A stretch of 41,214 bases of DNA from SAR324 cluster bacterium (GTDB lineage: Bacteria > SAR324 > JACQKK01): positions 1-41,214 of the forward strand of contig JACZRV010000020.1 of assembly GCA_022574555.1 (NCBI GenBank), given 5' to 3'. This document shows positions 7,948-16,313 of this stretch, in pieces (position 1 is the first letter of the stretch; each line of letters opens with the position of its first letter). Under the pieces are notes generated by a model that was not told the origin of the DNA, did no database searches, and was given only the letters and a program-made list of their open reading frames with translations. Position numbers and translations under genes: made by a program.

Positions 7948-10782
7948 TTAGCCGCCGTCTTTTTTCTGTGCGGATTGCTGAACCAAGGACCAGACCTTGT
8001 CGAAGGGGACATCCTTGAACATACCGTGCTGGTTGACTTCTTTCAGCAGACCGACCGCGTCGGTGAGTTGTTCGTCGCCGGCGGCCTTCTCTTCCAACGC
8101 CGAGACCCCTTCGTCGAAGGACATCGCCTTGGCTTGGCGGCCGCTGAGGCTTTCCTTGACGAATCGGCCCAGGTGCTCGATGGCCTCCTTGAAGTTGCCG
8201 CCGATCTCGTGCTTGCCGAAGATGCCGCGCAAGCCGTTTTGGGCGAACTTCTCCCGCAGCCCCTGGGGCAGGGAATGAGCCAGGCCCTCCATCGCCTCGC
8301 CGATGGCGAAACCGGAGTTGAACAGGCTGCGGATGGTATCGATGGTGCCGTTGTCGCCGCCGTACATCCTGATCTGCGCCCCTTGCAGGGCATTGCCCAT
8401 GGACTTGGCCTGATCGATGAGCACGTCGCGCTCGGCATTGATATGCATCTTGGCCAAATCCAGAAACGTCGCCGATTCATTGTACTTCTTCAAAGCGGCG
8501 GCCTTGGCCTCTATGCCGGCGGCCTCGGCCTCCAGGCCGCGCTGGGTGTTCTCCACGCGCAGGGTTTCGATTTCCATCTCGGCACGGCCCGTGGCGCCGG
8601 CTTCGCGCTCGATGCCGACGGCGGTGATCTGCTGCGCCTCGCTAGTGGACTTGGCTCGCGTCAAGGTGGCTTGAGCTTCGTCCTCGGCGGCCTTCCGGCG
8701 GGACTCAGCCTGATTGAGCATGTGCATGCGGGTGACGGCGGATTTGTTTTCTTCATTGATCAATCGGGTTTCCGCCAGGGATTCGGCCTGGATGCGTTCA
8801 ATTTCCTTATTGCGTCCGGCCTCTGCAACGATGCGTACCGACACGCTGTCGTGATCGGCCTGTTCCCGCTGGGCGGTAACACCCAGCCGTTTGATGTGGG
8901 CCTCTTCAAGCTCACGTTCCTTGCCCGCCAGGGCGATTTCCCGGTTGCGCTCCTCGGTCTCCCGGGCCAGGAAACGGCGGATATCCACCTTTTCCCGCTC
9001 CTGCTCCTTGGAGATGAGGGCGATCTGGCGGTCGCGTTCCTCCAATTCGATGGTTTTGGCTTGGCGGACGCGTGCCGTCTCCAGTTTCTCGTCCTTGGCG
9101 ACCAGGGTGATTTCCCGGTCCCGCTCCTCCTGCTCCCGGGACAGAATGCGGTGGATCTCCGCTTTTTCCAGTTCCTCGGCCTTGGCGACCAGAGCGATTT
9201 CGCGGTCCCGCTCTTCCTGCTCGCGGGCCAGGGCCCGGCGAATATCGGCGGCCTCGCGCTTCTTCAATTCGTCGGTGACCGAGACATCCTTGGCGATTTG
9301 CGCTTTTTCCACCTGAAGCGCCTTTTGGATCTCCTCCTGTTCCACCAGCCATCGCTGTTCCAGGAGGAAGCGCTGCTTCTCGCTGAGTTCCTGGGCCTGC
9401 TCGTTGGAAACGTCGCGCTCCTGCCGCGCGGCGGCGAAGGCCTCTTCCTTGTCCAGGTCCAGGGTGGCCAGGCGTGTTTCCAGGCTGCGCTTTCGAATGG
9501 AAATCGCCATTTCTTCGGCCACGTTATGCCGTTCGTCGCGTGAGCGCTCATCGACTGCCGCCACCGAGGTGGACCGGGCGATCTCGGCTTCCTGGCGTTC
9601 TCTGTCCTTGCCGATGAGGGTGATTTCCCGATCGCGTTCCGCGGATTCCCGCGCCAGATTCCGCGAGATCGTCTCCAGTTCCTCTTCTTTGGCCTTGCCG
9701 ATGAGGGTGATCTGGCGGTCCTTTTCCGCCTGTTCACGGGCCAGGTGGCGTTTGATGTCAGCCAGTTCCTCCAGCTGGCTCTTGGCGATCAGGGCTATCT
9801 GGCGATCCTTCTCCTCCTGCTCCAGGGCGAGTTTTTGCTGAATGTCTGCGGTTTCCCGCTTCTTGTTTTCCTCGATAATGGATATGTCGCGGTCGGTACG
9901 CAACTGGTCCAGTTCCTTTTCGTTGTCGATTTCCTTGGTTTCGACGTTCAACCTCTGCTGGAGTATGTAGACCTGTTTTTCCCCCAACTGCAGGGCCTGC
10001 TCGTTGGATATGGCCTTGTCCTGATTGGCCCGGGCGAAGGCCTCGTTTTTCTCGATCTCCAATAGCTCGAGCTGGGTGTCGAGGTCCCGCTGGCGGATGG
10101 CGACGGTCGTGCGTTTCTCCGTGTTGTGCACCTCCCGCCGGGCCGCAGAGGTGATTTCAGTGATCACCTTCAAGCCTTCCGCATCGAAAACGTTATCCGC
10201 ATTGAAAAATTCCTTGCCGGTCTGCTCCAAGGTGACGATGCTCACCTCCTCGAGCAGCAATCCGTTGGCCTGAAAGCTTTCCCGGACATTGGACTTGATC
10301 TCCTGGGCGAAGGAATCGCGGTTTTCATGCAATTCCCTGAGGGTCTTGGTGGCCGCATAGCTGCGCAATGCGCTGATCACCTTCGCTTCCAGCAAGTTGC
10401 GCACCTTGTCCGGATCGTAGGTGCGCTCGCCCAGGCTGCGGCTGGCCGTCAGGATATCCTTCTCGCCATGGCCCACGTGGGTGGATAGCTCAGCCACCAC
10501 GTCGATGCGGATATTGTCCTGGGTCAGAATGGCCTGATCGCGCGAACGGCTGACGATCAGCTTGATCAACTCGAGCGAAACCCATGACACCTCGTGGAAG
10601 ACGGGCAGCACGATCGCGCCCCGGCCCAGGCAAACCTTGGTGCCCAGAAACCCGGTGCGGATGAAGGCCATGTTGGATGGCGCCCGTTTGTAGATCCAAA
10701 TGGAGATGATGTAGTAGATCGCGATGACCACGATCGTGAGTATGATGATCGTGACCCACGCTTCGGGTGATAGGCCGGTCAT
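7948..10782 (-). CDS. Giant flotillin-like SPFH protein with internally duplicated coiled coil
   Basis: This 944-residue protein is roughly twice the size of typical flotillins. A membrane helix at residues 9-30 is followed by an SPFH domain (about 35-205; VGHGEKDILTASRSLGER and the LLLEEVSIVTLEQTG strand are typical). Residues 205-760 are one long charged coiled coil. In it, residues 220-404 and 420-604 are a duplicated block with an exact 200-residue offset. Each block ends in 29-residue repeats (L-A-R-E-Q-E-E-R-D-R-E-I-A-L-V-A-K type), three copies at 318-404 and four at 518-633. The C-terminus (770-835, ATFLDLAKMHINAERDVLIDQ) is the flotillin oligomerisation region. Flotillins form membrane microdomain scaffolds. 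The gene follows hyuB by 71 bp. The start has GAGGT upstream. Confidence 0.88.
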   Translation of the reverse strand: MTGLSPEAWVTIIILTIVVIAIYYIISIWIYKRAPSNMAFIRTGFLGTKVCLGRGAIVLPVFHEVSWVSLELIKLIVSRSRDQAILTQDNIRIDVVAELSTHVGHGEKDILTASRSLGERTYDPDKVRNLLEAKVISALRSYAATKTLRELHENRDSFAQEIKSNVRESFQANGLLLEEVSIVTLEQTGKEFFNADNVFDAEGLKVITEITSAARREVHNTEKRTTVAIRQRDLDTQLELLEIEKNEAFARANQDKAISNEQALQLGEKQVYILQQRLNVETKEIDNEKELDQLRTDRDISIIEENKKRETADIQQKLALEQEEKDRQIALIAKSQLEELADIKRHLAREQAEKDRQITLIGKAKEEELETISRNLARESAERDREITLIGKDRERQEAEIARSTSVAAVDERSRDERHNVAEEMAISIRKRSLETRLATLDLDKEEAFAAARQERDVSNEQAQELSEKQRFLLEQRWLVEQEEIQKALQVEKAQIAKDVSVTDELKKREAADIRRALAREQEERDREIALVAKAEELEKAEIHRILSREQEERDREITLVAKDEKLETARVRQAKTIELEERDRQIALISKEQEREKVDIRRFLARETEERNREIALAGKERELEEAHIKRLGVTAQREQADHDSVSVRIVAEAGRNKEIERIQAESLAETRLINEENKSAVTRMHMLNQAESRRKAAEDEAQATLTRAKSTSEAQQITAVGIEREAGATGRAEMEIETLRVENTQRGLEAEAAGIEAKAAALKKYNESATFLDLAKMHINAERDVLIDQAKSMGNALQGAQIRMYGGDNGTIDTIRSLFNSGFAIGEAMEGLAHSLPQGLREKFAQNGLRGIFGKHEIGGNFKEAIEHLGRFVKESLSGRQAKAMSFDEGVSALEEKAAGDEQLTDAVGLLKEVNQHGMFKDVPFDKVWSLVQQSAQKKDGG
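8884..9525 (-). repeat. Second copy of the intragenic duplication in the flotillin-like gene (four 29-residue repeats)
   Basis: Codes for residues 420-633. It aligns without gaps to the first copy at a 200-codon offset: IRKRSLETRLATLDLDKEEAF corresponds to IRQRDLDTQLELLEIEKNEAF. It holds four 29-residue units (residues 518, 547, 576 and 605 onward), one more than the first copy. Confidence 0.85.
9571..10125 (-). repeat. First copy of the intragenic duplication in the flotillin-like gene (three 29-residue repeats)
   Basis: Codes for residues 220-404. It has a linker part (220-317) followed by three 29-residue units starting at residues 318, 347 and 376. The register with the second copy is exact over about 185 residues, so the duplication arose in whole codons and has stayed free of indels. 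Confidence 0.85.
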
Positions 10783-10853
10783 TCAAATACCTCTATCTTG
10801 TCCTATTGCCGCGGGGGCGGGTTTCACCGGGGTTCGGGGGCACTTCGCCCGGT

Positions 10854-13238
10854 TCAACCAGTGATCGCCGCTCCGTTTCCATTGGGCCGCTTCCCGAAAT
10901 CGAACGTCTCCAGGGGGGGACGGGAATGGCGGATGTGATCGCGCAGTGCCTCCGTGGTCTTGGTATCTATAGCAAACCTCGGCCCTTCGAGCACCACACC
11001 GTAGTCTTCTCTCGCTTTTTCCAGGGTGACCAGACCGCGGGCCACGTCGTTGCGCACCTTGATCGGCTCGCGTTCCATTGGGTCGCCCCATCCCCCGCCT
11101 CCTGCGGTGATGAAGATGACCCGGTCTCCCGGTTTCACCTTGACGTGGTCCACCTTGGAGGGCAACGGCTTCTTGGTGCCATCCTCGGCGAGCAGCCACT
11201 TCTCCGAGCAGGCACCGGGTTTTCCACCCAGGATGCCCCACGGCTGGGTCACGTGGCGGTCGTCATGGATGGATACCTCGCCGCTTTCCAGAAATAGGTA
11301 GATCTTGTGGATTCCATTGCCGCCGCGGTGCTTGCCCGCGCCTCCCGAATCGATCAGGGAGGTGTATTTCTCGATAAGAATCGGGTAGTAGGCTTCCTGA
11401 TACTCGGTGGGGATGTTCTCGAACAGGGGCCACCAAGCGTGGCCGTCCATGCCGTCGCCGATGGGCCGGCCCGGAATTCCACCGTAGAGGATCTCCATCA
11501 ACTGGAAGAAGCGGCCATCGCTGTCGAAGCCGCTGTAAAGCATGTGGGGGCTGGAACCATAACCCGCCGCGGTCGCCATCTCCGGGGCATGCTTGCTCAG
11601 CGCACCCCCCATCACGTCGAACTGCCTGGCCAGGGTGTGGGTGCGGCAGCCCAAGGGGGCCGGAAAATTGGGACGCAGCAGCGACCCTTTAGGCATCGTT
11701 ACGTGAATCAGGTCGTAGAATCCATCGTTGAAGAGGATTTGTGGGTCGAACACCATGATCATGTAGACCCCGATGAACATCTTGAACATCCCCTCGTGCA
11801 GGTAGAAATTGATCGGTCCCTGGGCCTGGGGCGATGTGCCGGTCCAATCGAAATAGGCGTGCTCCCCCTCCCGCCAGACGGTCAGCTTTAATTTGAACGG
11901 GCCGTTGCCGCAGCCGTCGTCGTCCACGTAGTCCTCGAACGATTGGGGCTCTTCGGGGAGGTTCTGGGTGATCAGCTTGCGCATGGCTCGATTGGTGCGC
12001 TCCAGGAGGGCTTCGCAGGCCTGCTTGTAGATCTCGCTGCCGAACCGTGCGCAGATTTCGATGACCCGTTTTTCCCCGGCGCGGCAACCGGCGGTGATGG
12101 CCATCAGGTCGCTGAAATTCATTTCCGGCGTGCGGGTGTTGTTCATCATCAGGTCGATCACTGCCTGGTTGCGCACGCCCCTGTCGTAAATCTTGACGGG
12201 AGGGATCTTGAGACCTTCGCCGAATATGGAGGTGGACCCGGTGGGCATGCTGCTGGGCACCGGTCCGCCCACGTCCATCATGTGTCCGAACATCGAGCTG
12301 AAGCCGATCAGCTCGTCGTCGTAGAAGATGGGCACCAGCACCATCCAGTCGTTGATGTGGCTGATGGCTCCGCCGCATTTGTAAGGGTCGCTTTGCACGA
12401 GCACGTCACCGGGATGGAACTCTATCTTGTATTCTTCGAACATCTCGGAGATGTAAGAGCCGAACTGACCCACGATCATGCGTCCCTTGTGATCGGTGAT
12501 CATGGGAAATTCGTCGTGCTGCTCCCGGATGACGGGAGACATGGCCGAGCGAAACAATACCGCGTCCATCTCGTGCCGCGCATTGCGCAGGGCGTTTTCG
12601 ATCAGGTCCAGGGTGATCGGATCCAGACCCTTGGCCTTGGCCGGCACGAGCCGGGGCCGATAGGCCGGAGACTCCTTTGGGGCCTGGGACACGGAGGGCG
12701 GCGCGGCTTCGGCTGCCGGCTGCCGCCCCTGACGCTCCGGTTCGGGCGCCCCAGCGGGCGCCGTAGTGAGCTCCGTAGTGGGCTCCCCTCGCAGCAGCGC
12801 CGCGCACTTGCGCAAGGCATCTTCTGTGGCGCGCTGGATGGCGGGTTCCTGGTCGCCATTGACCCGGGATTGGCCGAATTGCATTTTTGAGGCGCCATTA
12901 ACCGAAAGTTTGCACAGCACTTTCGCCGTACCATTCTCGATCCTGGATTCCACCACCTCGTAGCGCCACTCGTTGCCACCGAAGGCCTGATCGAGCGCGT
13001 GCGTGATGCCCTCGTCTCCCCAGGCAGGCGGCAGGCGCGATTCGCCGGGACTCCCTGCGCCCGGAATGGGCATCAGGCTGGGCGCGGCCAGGTCCTGCTC
13101 GGTGAGCGGAATATGGCTCACCCGCATCAATCCCATCTGCTCCTTTTGCACCCCGAAAATCTTGTCGAACTGCTCGCGGTTGGTCTGTAACAGATCGTCC
13201 AGTGATACCGGTTTGGAGAAACCGCTCGATTCAGTCAT
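10854..13238 (-). CDS. hyuB: Hydantoinase/oxoprolinase subunit HyuB with extra N-terminal module
   Basis: Residues about 205-765 of this 794-residue protein are a hydantoinase B/oxoprolinase domain (LDPITLDLIENALRNARHEM, HPGDVLVQSDPYKCGG, HINDWMVLVPIF, GRAGGGGKHRGGNG-like and FITAGGGGWGDP segments). With HyuA it forms an ATP-dependent ring-opening amidohydrolase acting on hydantoins or 5-oxoproline-like compounds. Residues 1-204 are not part of the usual family. They contain an amphipathic start (SLDDLLQTNREQFDKIFG, 12-29), a compact domain (74-152) and a Pro/Ala/Glu-rich linker (153-200). The same module is encoded alone at 20676-21263. HyuB starts 9 bp after hyuA, with an AAGGTG ribosome site overlapping the hyuA stop, so expression is coupled. 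Confidence 0.88.
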   Translation of the reverse strand: MTESSGFSKPVSLDDLLQTNREQFDKIFGVQKEQMGLMRVSHIPLTEQDLAAPSLMPIPGAGSPGESRLPPAWGDEGITHALDQAFGGNEWRYEVVESRIENGTAKVLCKLSVNGASKMQFGQSRVNGDQEPAIQRATEDALRKCAALLRGEPTTELTTAPAGAPEPERQGRQPAAEAAPPSVSQAPKESPAYRPRLVPAKAKGLDPITLDLIENALRNARHEMDAVLFRSAMSPVIREQHDEFPMITDHKGRMIVGQFGSYISEMFEEYKIEFHPGDVLVQSDPYKCGGAISHINDWMVLVPIFYDDELIGFSSMFGHMMDVGGPVPSSMPTGSTSIFGEGLKIPPVKIYDRGVRNQAVIDLMMNNTRTPEMNFSDLMAITAGCRAGEKRVIEICARFGSEIYKQACEALLERTNRAMRKLITQNLPEEPQSFEDYVDDDGCGNGPFKLKLTVWREGEHAYFDWTGTSPQAQGPINFYLHEGMFKMFIGVYMIMVFDPQILFNDGFYDLIHVTMPKGSLLRPNFPAPLGCRTHTLARQFDVMGGALSKHAPEMATAAGYGSSPHMLYSGFDSDGRFFQLMEILYGGIPGRPIGDGMDGHAWWPLFENIPTEYQEAYYPILIEKYTSLIDSGGAGKHRGGNGIHKIYLFLESGEVSIHDDRHVTQPWGILGGKPGACSEKWLLAEDGTKKPLPSKVDHVKVKPGDRVIFITAGGGGWGDPMEREPIKVRNDVARGLVTLEKAREDYGVVLEGPRFAIDTKTTEALRDHIRHSRPPLETFDFGKRPNGNGAAITG
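12624..13238 (-). other. Module encoding the HyuB N-terminal extension, homologous to a stand-alone gene at 20676
   Basis: Codes for residues 1-205. Shared with the free protein: an N-terminal D-D-L-L-x-x-N-R-x-Q-x-D segment, W-x-Y-x-V-V, a K-L-x-V stretch, G-x-S-K-x-Q-F-G, and A-I-x-x-A-x-x-D-A-L-x-x-C-A-A-L-L. The order and spacing resemble Rad52-family domains (W-x-x-E-V, then a Gly-rich turn, then a helix with D-A-L-K-R-A). That resemblance is an inference by eye. Confidence 0.7.
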
Positions 13239-13247
13239 GTGGCACCT

Positions 13248-15323
13248 TTAGTTGGGGCGGTAGTTGTCGGGGCGGTAATTGTCGGGGTAAATGAGAATAT
13301 TCGAGTATTCGTCCAATTCTCCGAAGTGGCCTGGATGAATCACGGTCGTGGTGTCCTTCTGCGTCACGATGGCCGGTCCGGATATCCGGTTCCCCGGTGT
13401 AAGCAGATTTCGATCGTAGATATTGGCACCTGTGAAATTACCATCGAAATAGACTTGCTGTCGCTCTATCAACGCGGCCCCCGCATCCGGGCCGGCCTTT
13501 TCTTTTTTGGTGAGGTTCACCTTGACCACACGACCCGTGCCGACGGCTCGCACGTTCACGATTTCCACCGGGGCGTCGAGCTTGAATCCGTAAAGCCGAT
13601 CGTGAATTTCACTGAATCGGCGCTGCAGATCATCCACGCCGCCGCTGCCCCAGCTGGCCGGGTCCACTTCCAGCGAGAATTCGTAGCCCTGCCGAAAGTA
13701 TCGCACATCGACTTCGTAGCGCAATTCCTGCTCTTGCTGCGGAATGCCCTCTTCGCGCAGCCAATCCATCGCGTCCCGACCCAGCCGGGTCAGAGTTTGT
13801 GCCAATTGTTCCACTTCAACGTCTTCCAGATTGCGGATGTAGGTCTGGGCGAATTCGTTTTTGACGTCGGAACACAGGAAGCCCAGGGCAGACAATACTC
13901 CGGGCGTGGTGGGAACGATGACCGGAAAACAGCCCGACAGGATGCCGATCGCGTTGCCGTGCATGGGTCCCGCGCCACCGAAAGCGACCAGGGCGAAGTT
14001 GCGCGGATCGAGCCCCTTTTGCACCGAGACCAGCCGCAACGCGCCGAACATATTCTCGTTGACGATGTCCAGGATCCCCTGGGCCGCCTGGTGCAGGTCC
14101 AAACCCAGCGCTTGGCCGATCTTGCCCACCGCGTGTTCCGCAGCGTCGGTGTCCAACTCCATTTCTCCGCCCAGCAGCCTGGGAGGCAGCCGCCCCAGCA
14201 CCACGTTGGCGTCGGTGACGGTGGGCTGATCCCCCCCTTGGCCATAACACGCCGGACCCGGCTTGGCTCCCGCGCTCTCCGGCCCCACACGCAACGCGCC
14301 CGTCATGGGCACATGGGCTATGGAGCCGCCGCCGGCGCCGACGCTGTGCACTTCCACCGAAGGCACTTTGATCGGGTAATAACCCAATTTTGTCTGCCGC
14401 GAGATGGTGGGCCGGCCCTCCTGAATCAGCGACACGTCGGTGGACGTGCCGCCCATGTCGAAGCCCAAGGCGTTGGGATAGCCGGCGTGGGTAGAGACGA
14501 AGGCCGCCCCCGATACGCCCCCGGCCGGCCCGGACATCATGGTATAGACCGGCGATTCGGAAGCACGCGCCACGCTCATCAGGCCGCCATCGGAACGGAC
14601 GATATTCACGTGGGGCGAGAAATTGAAGCCGCGCAGCTTTTCCTCAAAGTTGCTGAGGTAGCGCCTCATCCGGGGGCCCACGTAGGCGTTCATCACCGTC
14701 ACCAGGGTGCGCTCGTATTCCCGGAATTCGGGCAGAATGTCCGAGGAAATGGAGACCGAAAGGTTGCCTGCCATATCCTGGATAATATCGCGCAGACGCT
14801 GCTCATGAACCGGGTTGGCGTAGGAGTGCAGCAGGGAGATGGTGATCGATTCGATGCCCTCGCCGAGCAATTCTTGAATCTGTCCCCGTGCCTGTTCTTC
14901 GTCCAAGGGCTTGAGGATTTCGCCCCTGACGTTCATCCGCTCGCTGATACCGCGTGTGAATTCCAGGTCGGCCAGGGGATCGGGCTTGATCATAATCATC
15001 CAGCCCGCCAAAGGCCCCGGTGTCTGCGAGCGGGCCAAATGGAGCACCTGCTCGAAATTTTCGGTGACCAGAAGTCCCACCTTGGCGCCCTTTTCCTCCA
15101 GGACGATGTTGGTGGAAACCGTCGTCCCGTGCAGTACAGTTTTGATATCAGACGCCGGGATCGCCGTTTCCCGGATGATCTTTTCGATGCCGGTGAGGAT
15201 GCCGATGGACTGGTCTTCCGGCGTAGAGGGCGTCTTCAGCAGGTGTAATTCGCCACTGGACTCGTTGAAAAGCAACAAGTCGGTGAACGTACCCCCGACA
15301 TCTATTCCCAAGCGGCAACTCAT
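13248..15323 (-). CDS. hyuA: Hydantoinase/oxoprolinase subunit HyuA
   Basis: The ATG at 15323 is chosen because the family begins directly with the first phosphate-binding strand (MSCRLGIDVGGTFTD, residues 1-15); upstream residues in the same frame are not family-like. The protein has 691 residues, the normal length. A second ATPase-fold phosphate motif is at 287-296 (GFDMGGTSTD). Other landmarks are the HGTTVSTN strand at 65-72, SGPAGGVSGA at 264-273 and GAGGGSIA at 329-336. It is the ATP-binding subunit of the ring-opening amidohydrolase and partner of HyuB. The C-terminal codons are repetitive (PDNYR twice, from a 15-bp tandem repeat). It is the first gene of the minus-strand string hyuA-hyuB-flotillin-ATPase. 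Acetone carboxylase beta subunit is the main alternative. Confidence 0.9.
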   Translation of the reverse strand: MSCRLGIDVGGTFTDLLLFNESSGELHLLKTPSTPEDQSIGILTGIEKIIRETAIPASDIKTVLHGTTVSTNIVLEEKGAKVGLLVTENFEQVLHLARSQTPGPLAGWMIMIKPDPLADLEFTRGISERMNVRGEILKPLDEEQARGQIQELLGEGIESITISLLHSYANPVHEQRLRDIIQDMAGNLSVSISSDILPEFREYERTLVTVMNAYVGPRMRRYLSNFEEKLRGFNFSPHVNIVRSDGGLMSVARASESPVYTMMSGPAGGVSGAAFVSTHAGYPNALGFDMGGTSTDVSLIQEGRPTISRQTKLGYYPIKVPSVEVHSVGAGGGSIAHVPMTGALRVGPESAGAKPGPACYGQGGDQPTVTDANVVLGRLPPRLLGGEMELDTDAAEHAVGKIGQALGLDLHQAAQGILDIVNENMFGALRLVSVQKGLDPRNFALVAFGGAGPMHGNAIGILSGCFPVIVPTTPGVLSALGFLCSDVKNEFAQTYIRNLEDVEVEQLAQTLTRLGRDAMDWLREEGIPQQEQELRYEVDVRYFRQGYEFSLEVDPASWGSGGVDDLQRRFSEIHDRLYGFKLDAPVEIVNVRAVGTGRVVKVNLTKKEKAGPDAGAALIERQQVYFDGNFTGANIYDRNLLTPGNRISGPAIVTQKDTTTVIHPGHFGELDEYSNILIYPDNYRPDNYRPN
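13254..13283. repeat. 15-bp tandem repeat at the 3' end of hyuA
   Basis: GGGGCGGTAGTTGTC and GGGGCGGTAATTGTC sit head to tail with one mismatch. They code for the doubled PDNYR at the HyuA C-terminus. Copy-number change would keep the frame. Confidence 0.6.
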
Positions 15324-15640
15324 TTGTAGCTCAATATTATCATTCGATCTCGCATGCGGATAACTTGCGCGATGCGGGGCCCCATGAATGCCCACCGCGC
15401 GGTGAAATATTGTGTTCCGATCAGCCCTTTCCAGGTCCCTTTTCAGGTAACGGCGCCCGCTGCACTCCGTCGCGGCGAACCCGTCCACCGGAACCGCCCG
15501 GAAATTCCAGTCTTAGTCGATTTTGGGTGGATTTCTTATGCGATACCAGCAGCGGGAGCATCCTTGCCATGCCCAACCATGCCCAAAAACGAAGCCCTTG
15601 CACCCCGTCCGGGGCTACCGACATTCAACGCCGCTACGTA

Positions 15641-15760
15641 TCAAATCCCTTGCGGGCGGTCAACTAAAAACGCTTTGTACCCATCGCTGAGATGCTTCGC
15701 CGCCGCCGGCCGGCCCGCGGCCAGGAAGGCCACGTCCCCCATCAAAAGCGGCCGGATCAT
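15641..15760 (-). CDS. Candidate 39-residue small protein coupled to the XRE repressor gene
   Basis: The ATG (15758-15760) overlaps the TGA of the repressor gene (15757-15759) as ATGA, the classic layout for translational coupling. The product starts MIRPLLMGDVAFLAAGRPAA and ends FLVDRPQGI, with no membrane helix or known motif. The rest of the 15324-15756 gap shows no other supportable gene. The ORF may be chance, but the exact overlap and uninterrupted frame make it worth keeping. Confidence 0.35.
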   Translation of the reverse strand: MIRPLLMGDVAFLAAGRPAAAKHLSDGYKAFLVDRPQGI

Positions 15761-16251
15761 TTCCCATCACCCTTGGCTCGCGGCTTCCGCGGCGCTGGAC
15801 GCTTCCCATAGGGCTCGTGATCCTGTTCAGCCACCACATCCGCCTCTAAATAATCAAATATATTTTCTCCTTTTTTAATATTATCAAACTCCCTCTCCGC
15901 CTTGTCGGCGCGGGCAACGGCTTTTTGCATGACCTCGCGCAGGCGGTCGATCTCCGCGTTCAGGTCGGTAATCTGGCGCTTGTAGCTGGCGATTAGCTCG
16001 CTCTCCTGTTTGGCCTCCAGGTAGGGATCGGACAAGCCGCCGGCGAACATCTTACCCTCGCCGTATTCCAGCCAGTGGCGGTTCACCGAGAAAACGCAGC
16101 AGATCGCCGTAAGCAGCAGCGGGGAGGGTTCGGACCCGACCTTCAATTTCCCGACGTGCGACGGCGAAATTCCGAGCCGCACGGCGAACGCGTTTTGCCG
16201 CAAGCCCAACACCTTGATCAGGTCTCTAAGGCGCTGCCTGAAATCATCCAT
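15757..16251 (-). CDS. XRE-family transcriptional repressor with C-terminal coiled coil
   Basis: This 164-residue protein has a helix-turn-helix at about residues 17-45 (LRQNAFAVRLGISPSHVGKL). The following segment with NRHWLEYGEG (57-66) is typical of phage-type repressors. Residues 78-128 form a predicted coiled coil (ESELIASYKRQITDLNAEID) for dimerisation, and the tail is basic (GKRPAPRKPRAK). No peptidase domain is present, so it is not a LexA/cI-type self-cleaving repressor. The upstream region 16268-16308 carries inverted repeats that overlap a promoter facing away, so self-regulation and control of a divergent gene are likely. No clear ribosome site precedes the ATG. Confidence 0.8.
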   Translation of the reverse strand: MDDFRQRLRDLIKVLGLRQNAFAVRLGISPSHVGKLKVGSEPSPLLLTAICCVFSVNRHWLEYGEGKMFAGGLSDPYLEAKQESELIASYKRQITDLNAEIDRLREVMQKAVARADKAEREFDNIKKGENIFDYLEADVVAEQDHEPYGKRPAPRKPRAKGDGK

Positions 16252-16267
16252 AGGAAAAAACTGGCAT

Positions 16268-16308
16268 CATTCCATTTTTTATTGTTGACTTAATGGAATG
16301 TATCCATT
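16268..16308 (+). promoter_or_regulatory. Repeated TCCATT/AATGGA operator upstream of the XRE repressor gene
   Basis: CATTCCATT (16268-16276) is the exact inverse of AATGGAATG (16292-16300). AATGGA (16292-16297) also pairs with TCCATT (16303-16308) around five bases, giving the palindrome AATGGAATGTATCCATT. So three half-sites lie within 41 bp, starting 16 bp upstream of the repressor start codon. Confidence 0.65.
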
Positions 16309-16313
16309 ATTAA
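16285..16313 (+). promoter_or_regulatory. Predicted sigma-70-type promoter overlapping the operator
   Basis: TTGACT (16285-16290), a 17-bp spacer and TATTAA (16308-16313) point rightward, away from the repressor gene. The 17-bp spacer is almost exactly the operator palindrome, so bound repressor should block RNA polymerase. The normal target of such a promoter is missing: the next plus-strand sequence (16314-16534) has no supportable gene and leads into the decayed PAS copy. Confidence 0.5.

Noticed and set aside
7975..9543. 522-codon plus-strand frame opposite the flotillin-like gene, with leucine-rich repeats
   Set aside because: It mirrors the 29-residue repeats of the real gene in another frame; no start signal or known domain.
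8884..10125. The repeat array in the flotillin-like gene considered as a CRISPR or satellite
   Set aside because: Repeats are protein-level 87-bp units with diverged DNA and no spacers; they lie in one continuous coding frame.
13239..15248. Very long open frame (about 669 codons) on the plus strand opposite hyuA
   Set aside because: HyuA on the minus strand has clear family motifs from end to end. The antisense frame is low-complexity and rich in His, Gln, Arg and Gly, as expected from high-GC codon use.
15354..15740. Plus-strand frames between hyuA and the repressor gene
   Set aside because: Pro/Arg-rich chance frames with no ribosome site, domains or support from neighbours.
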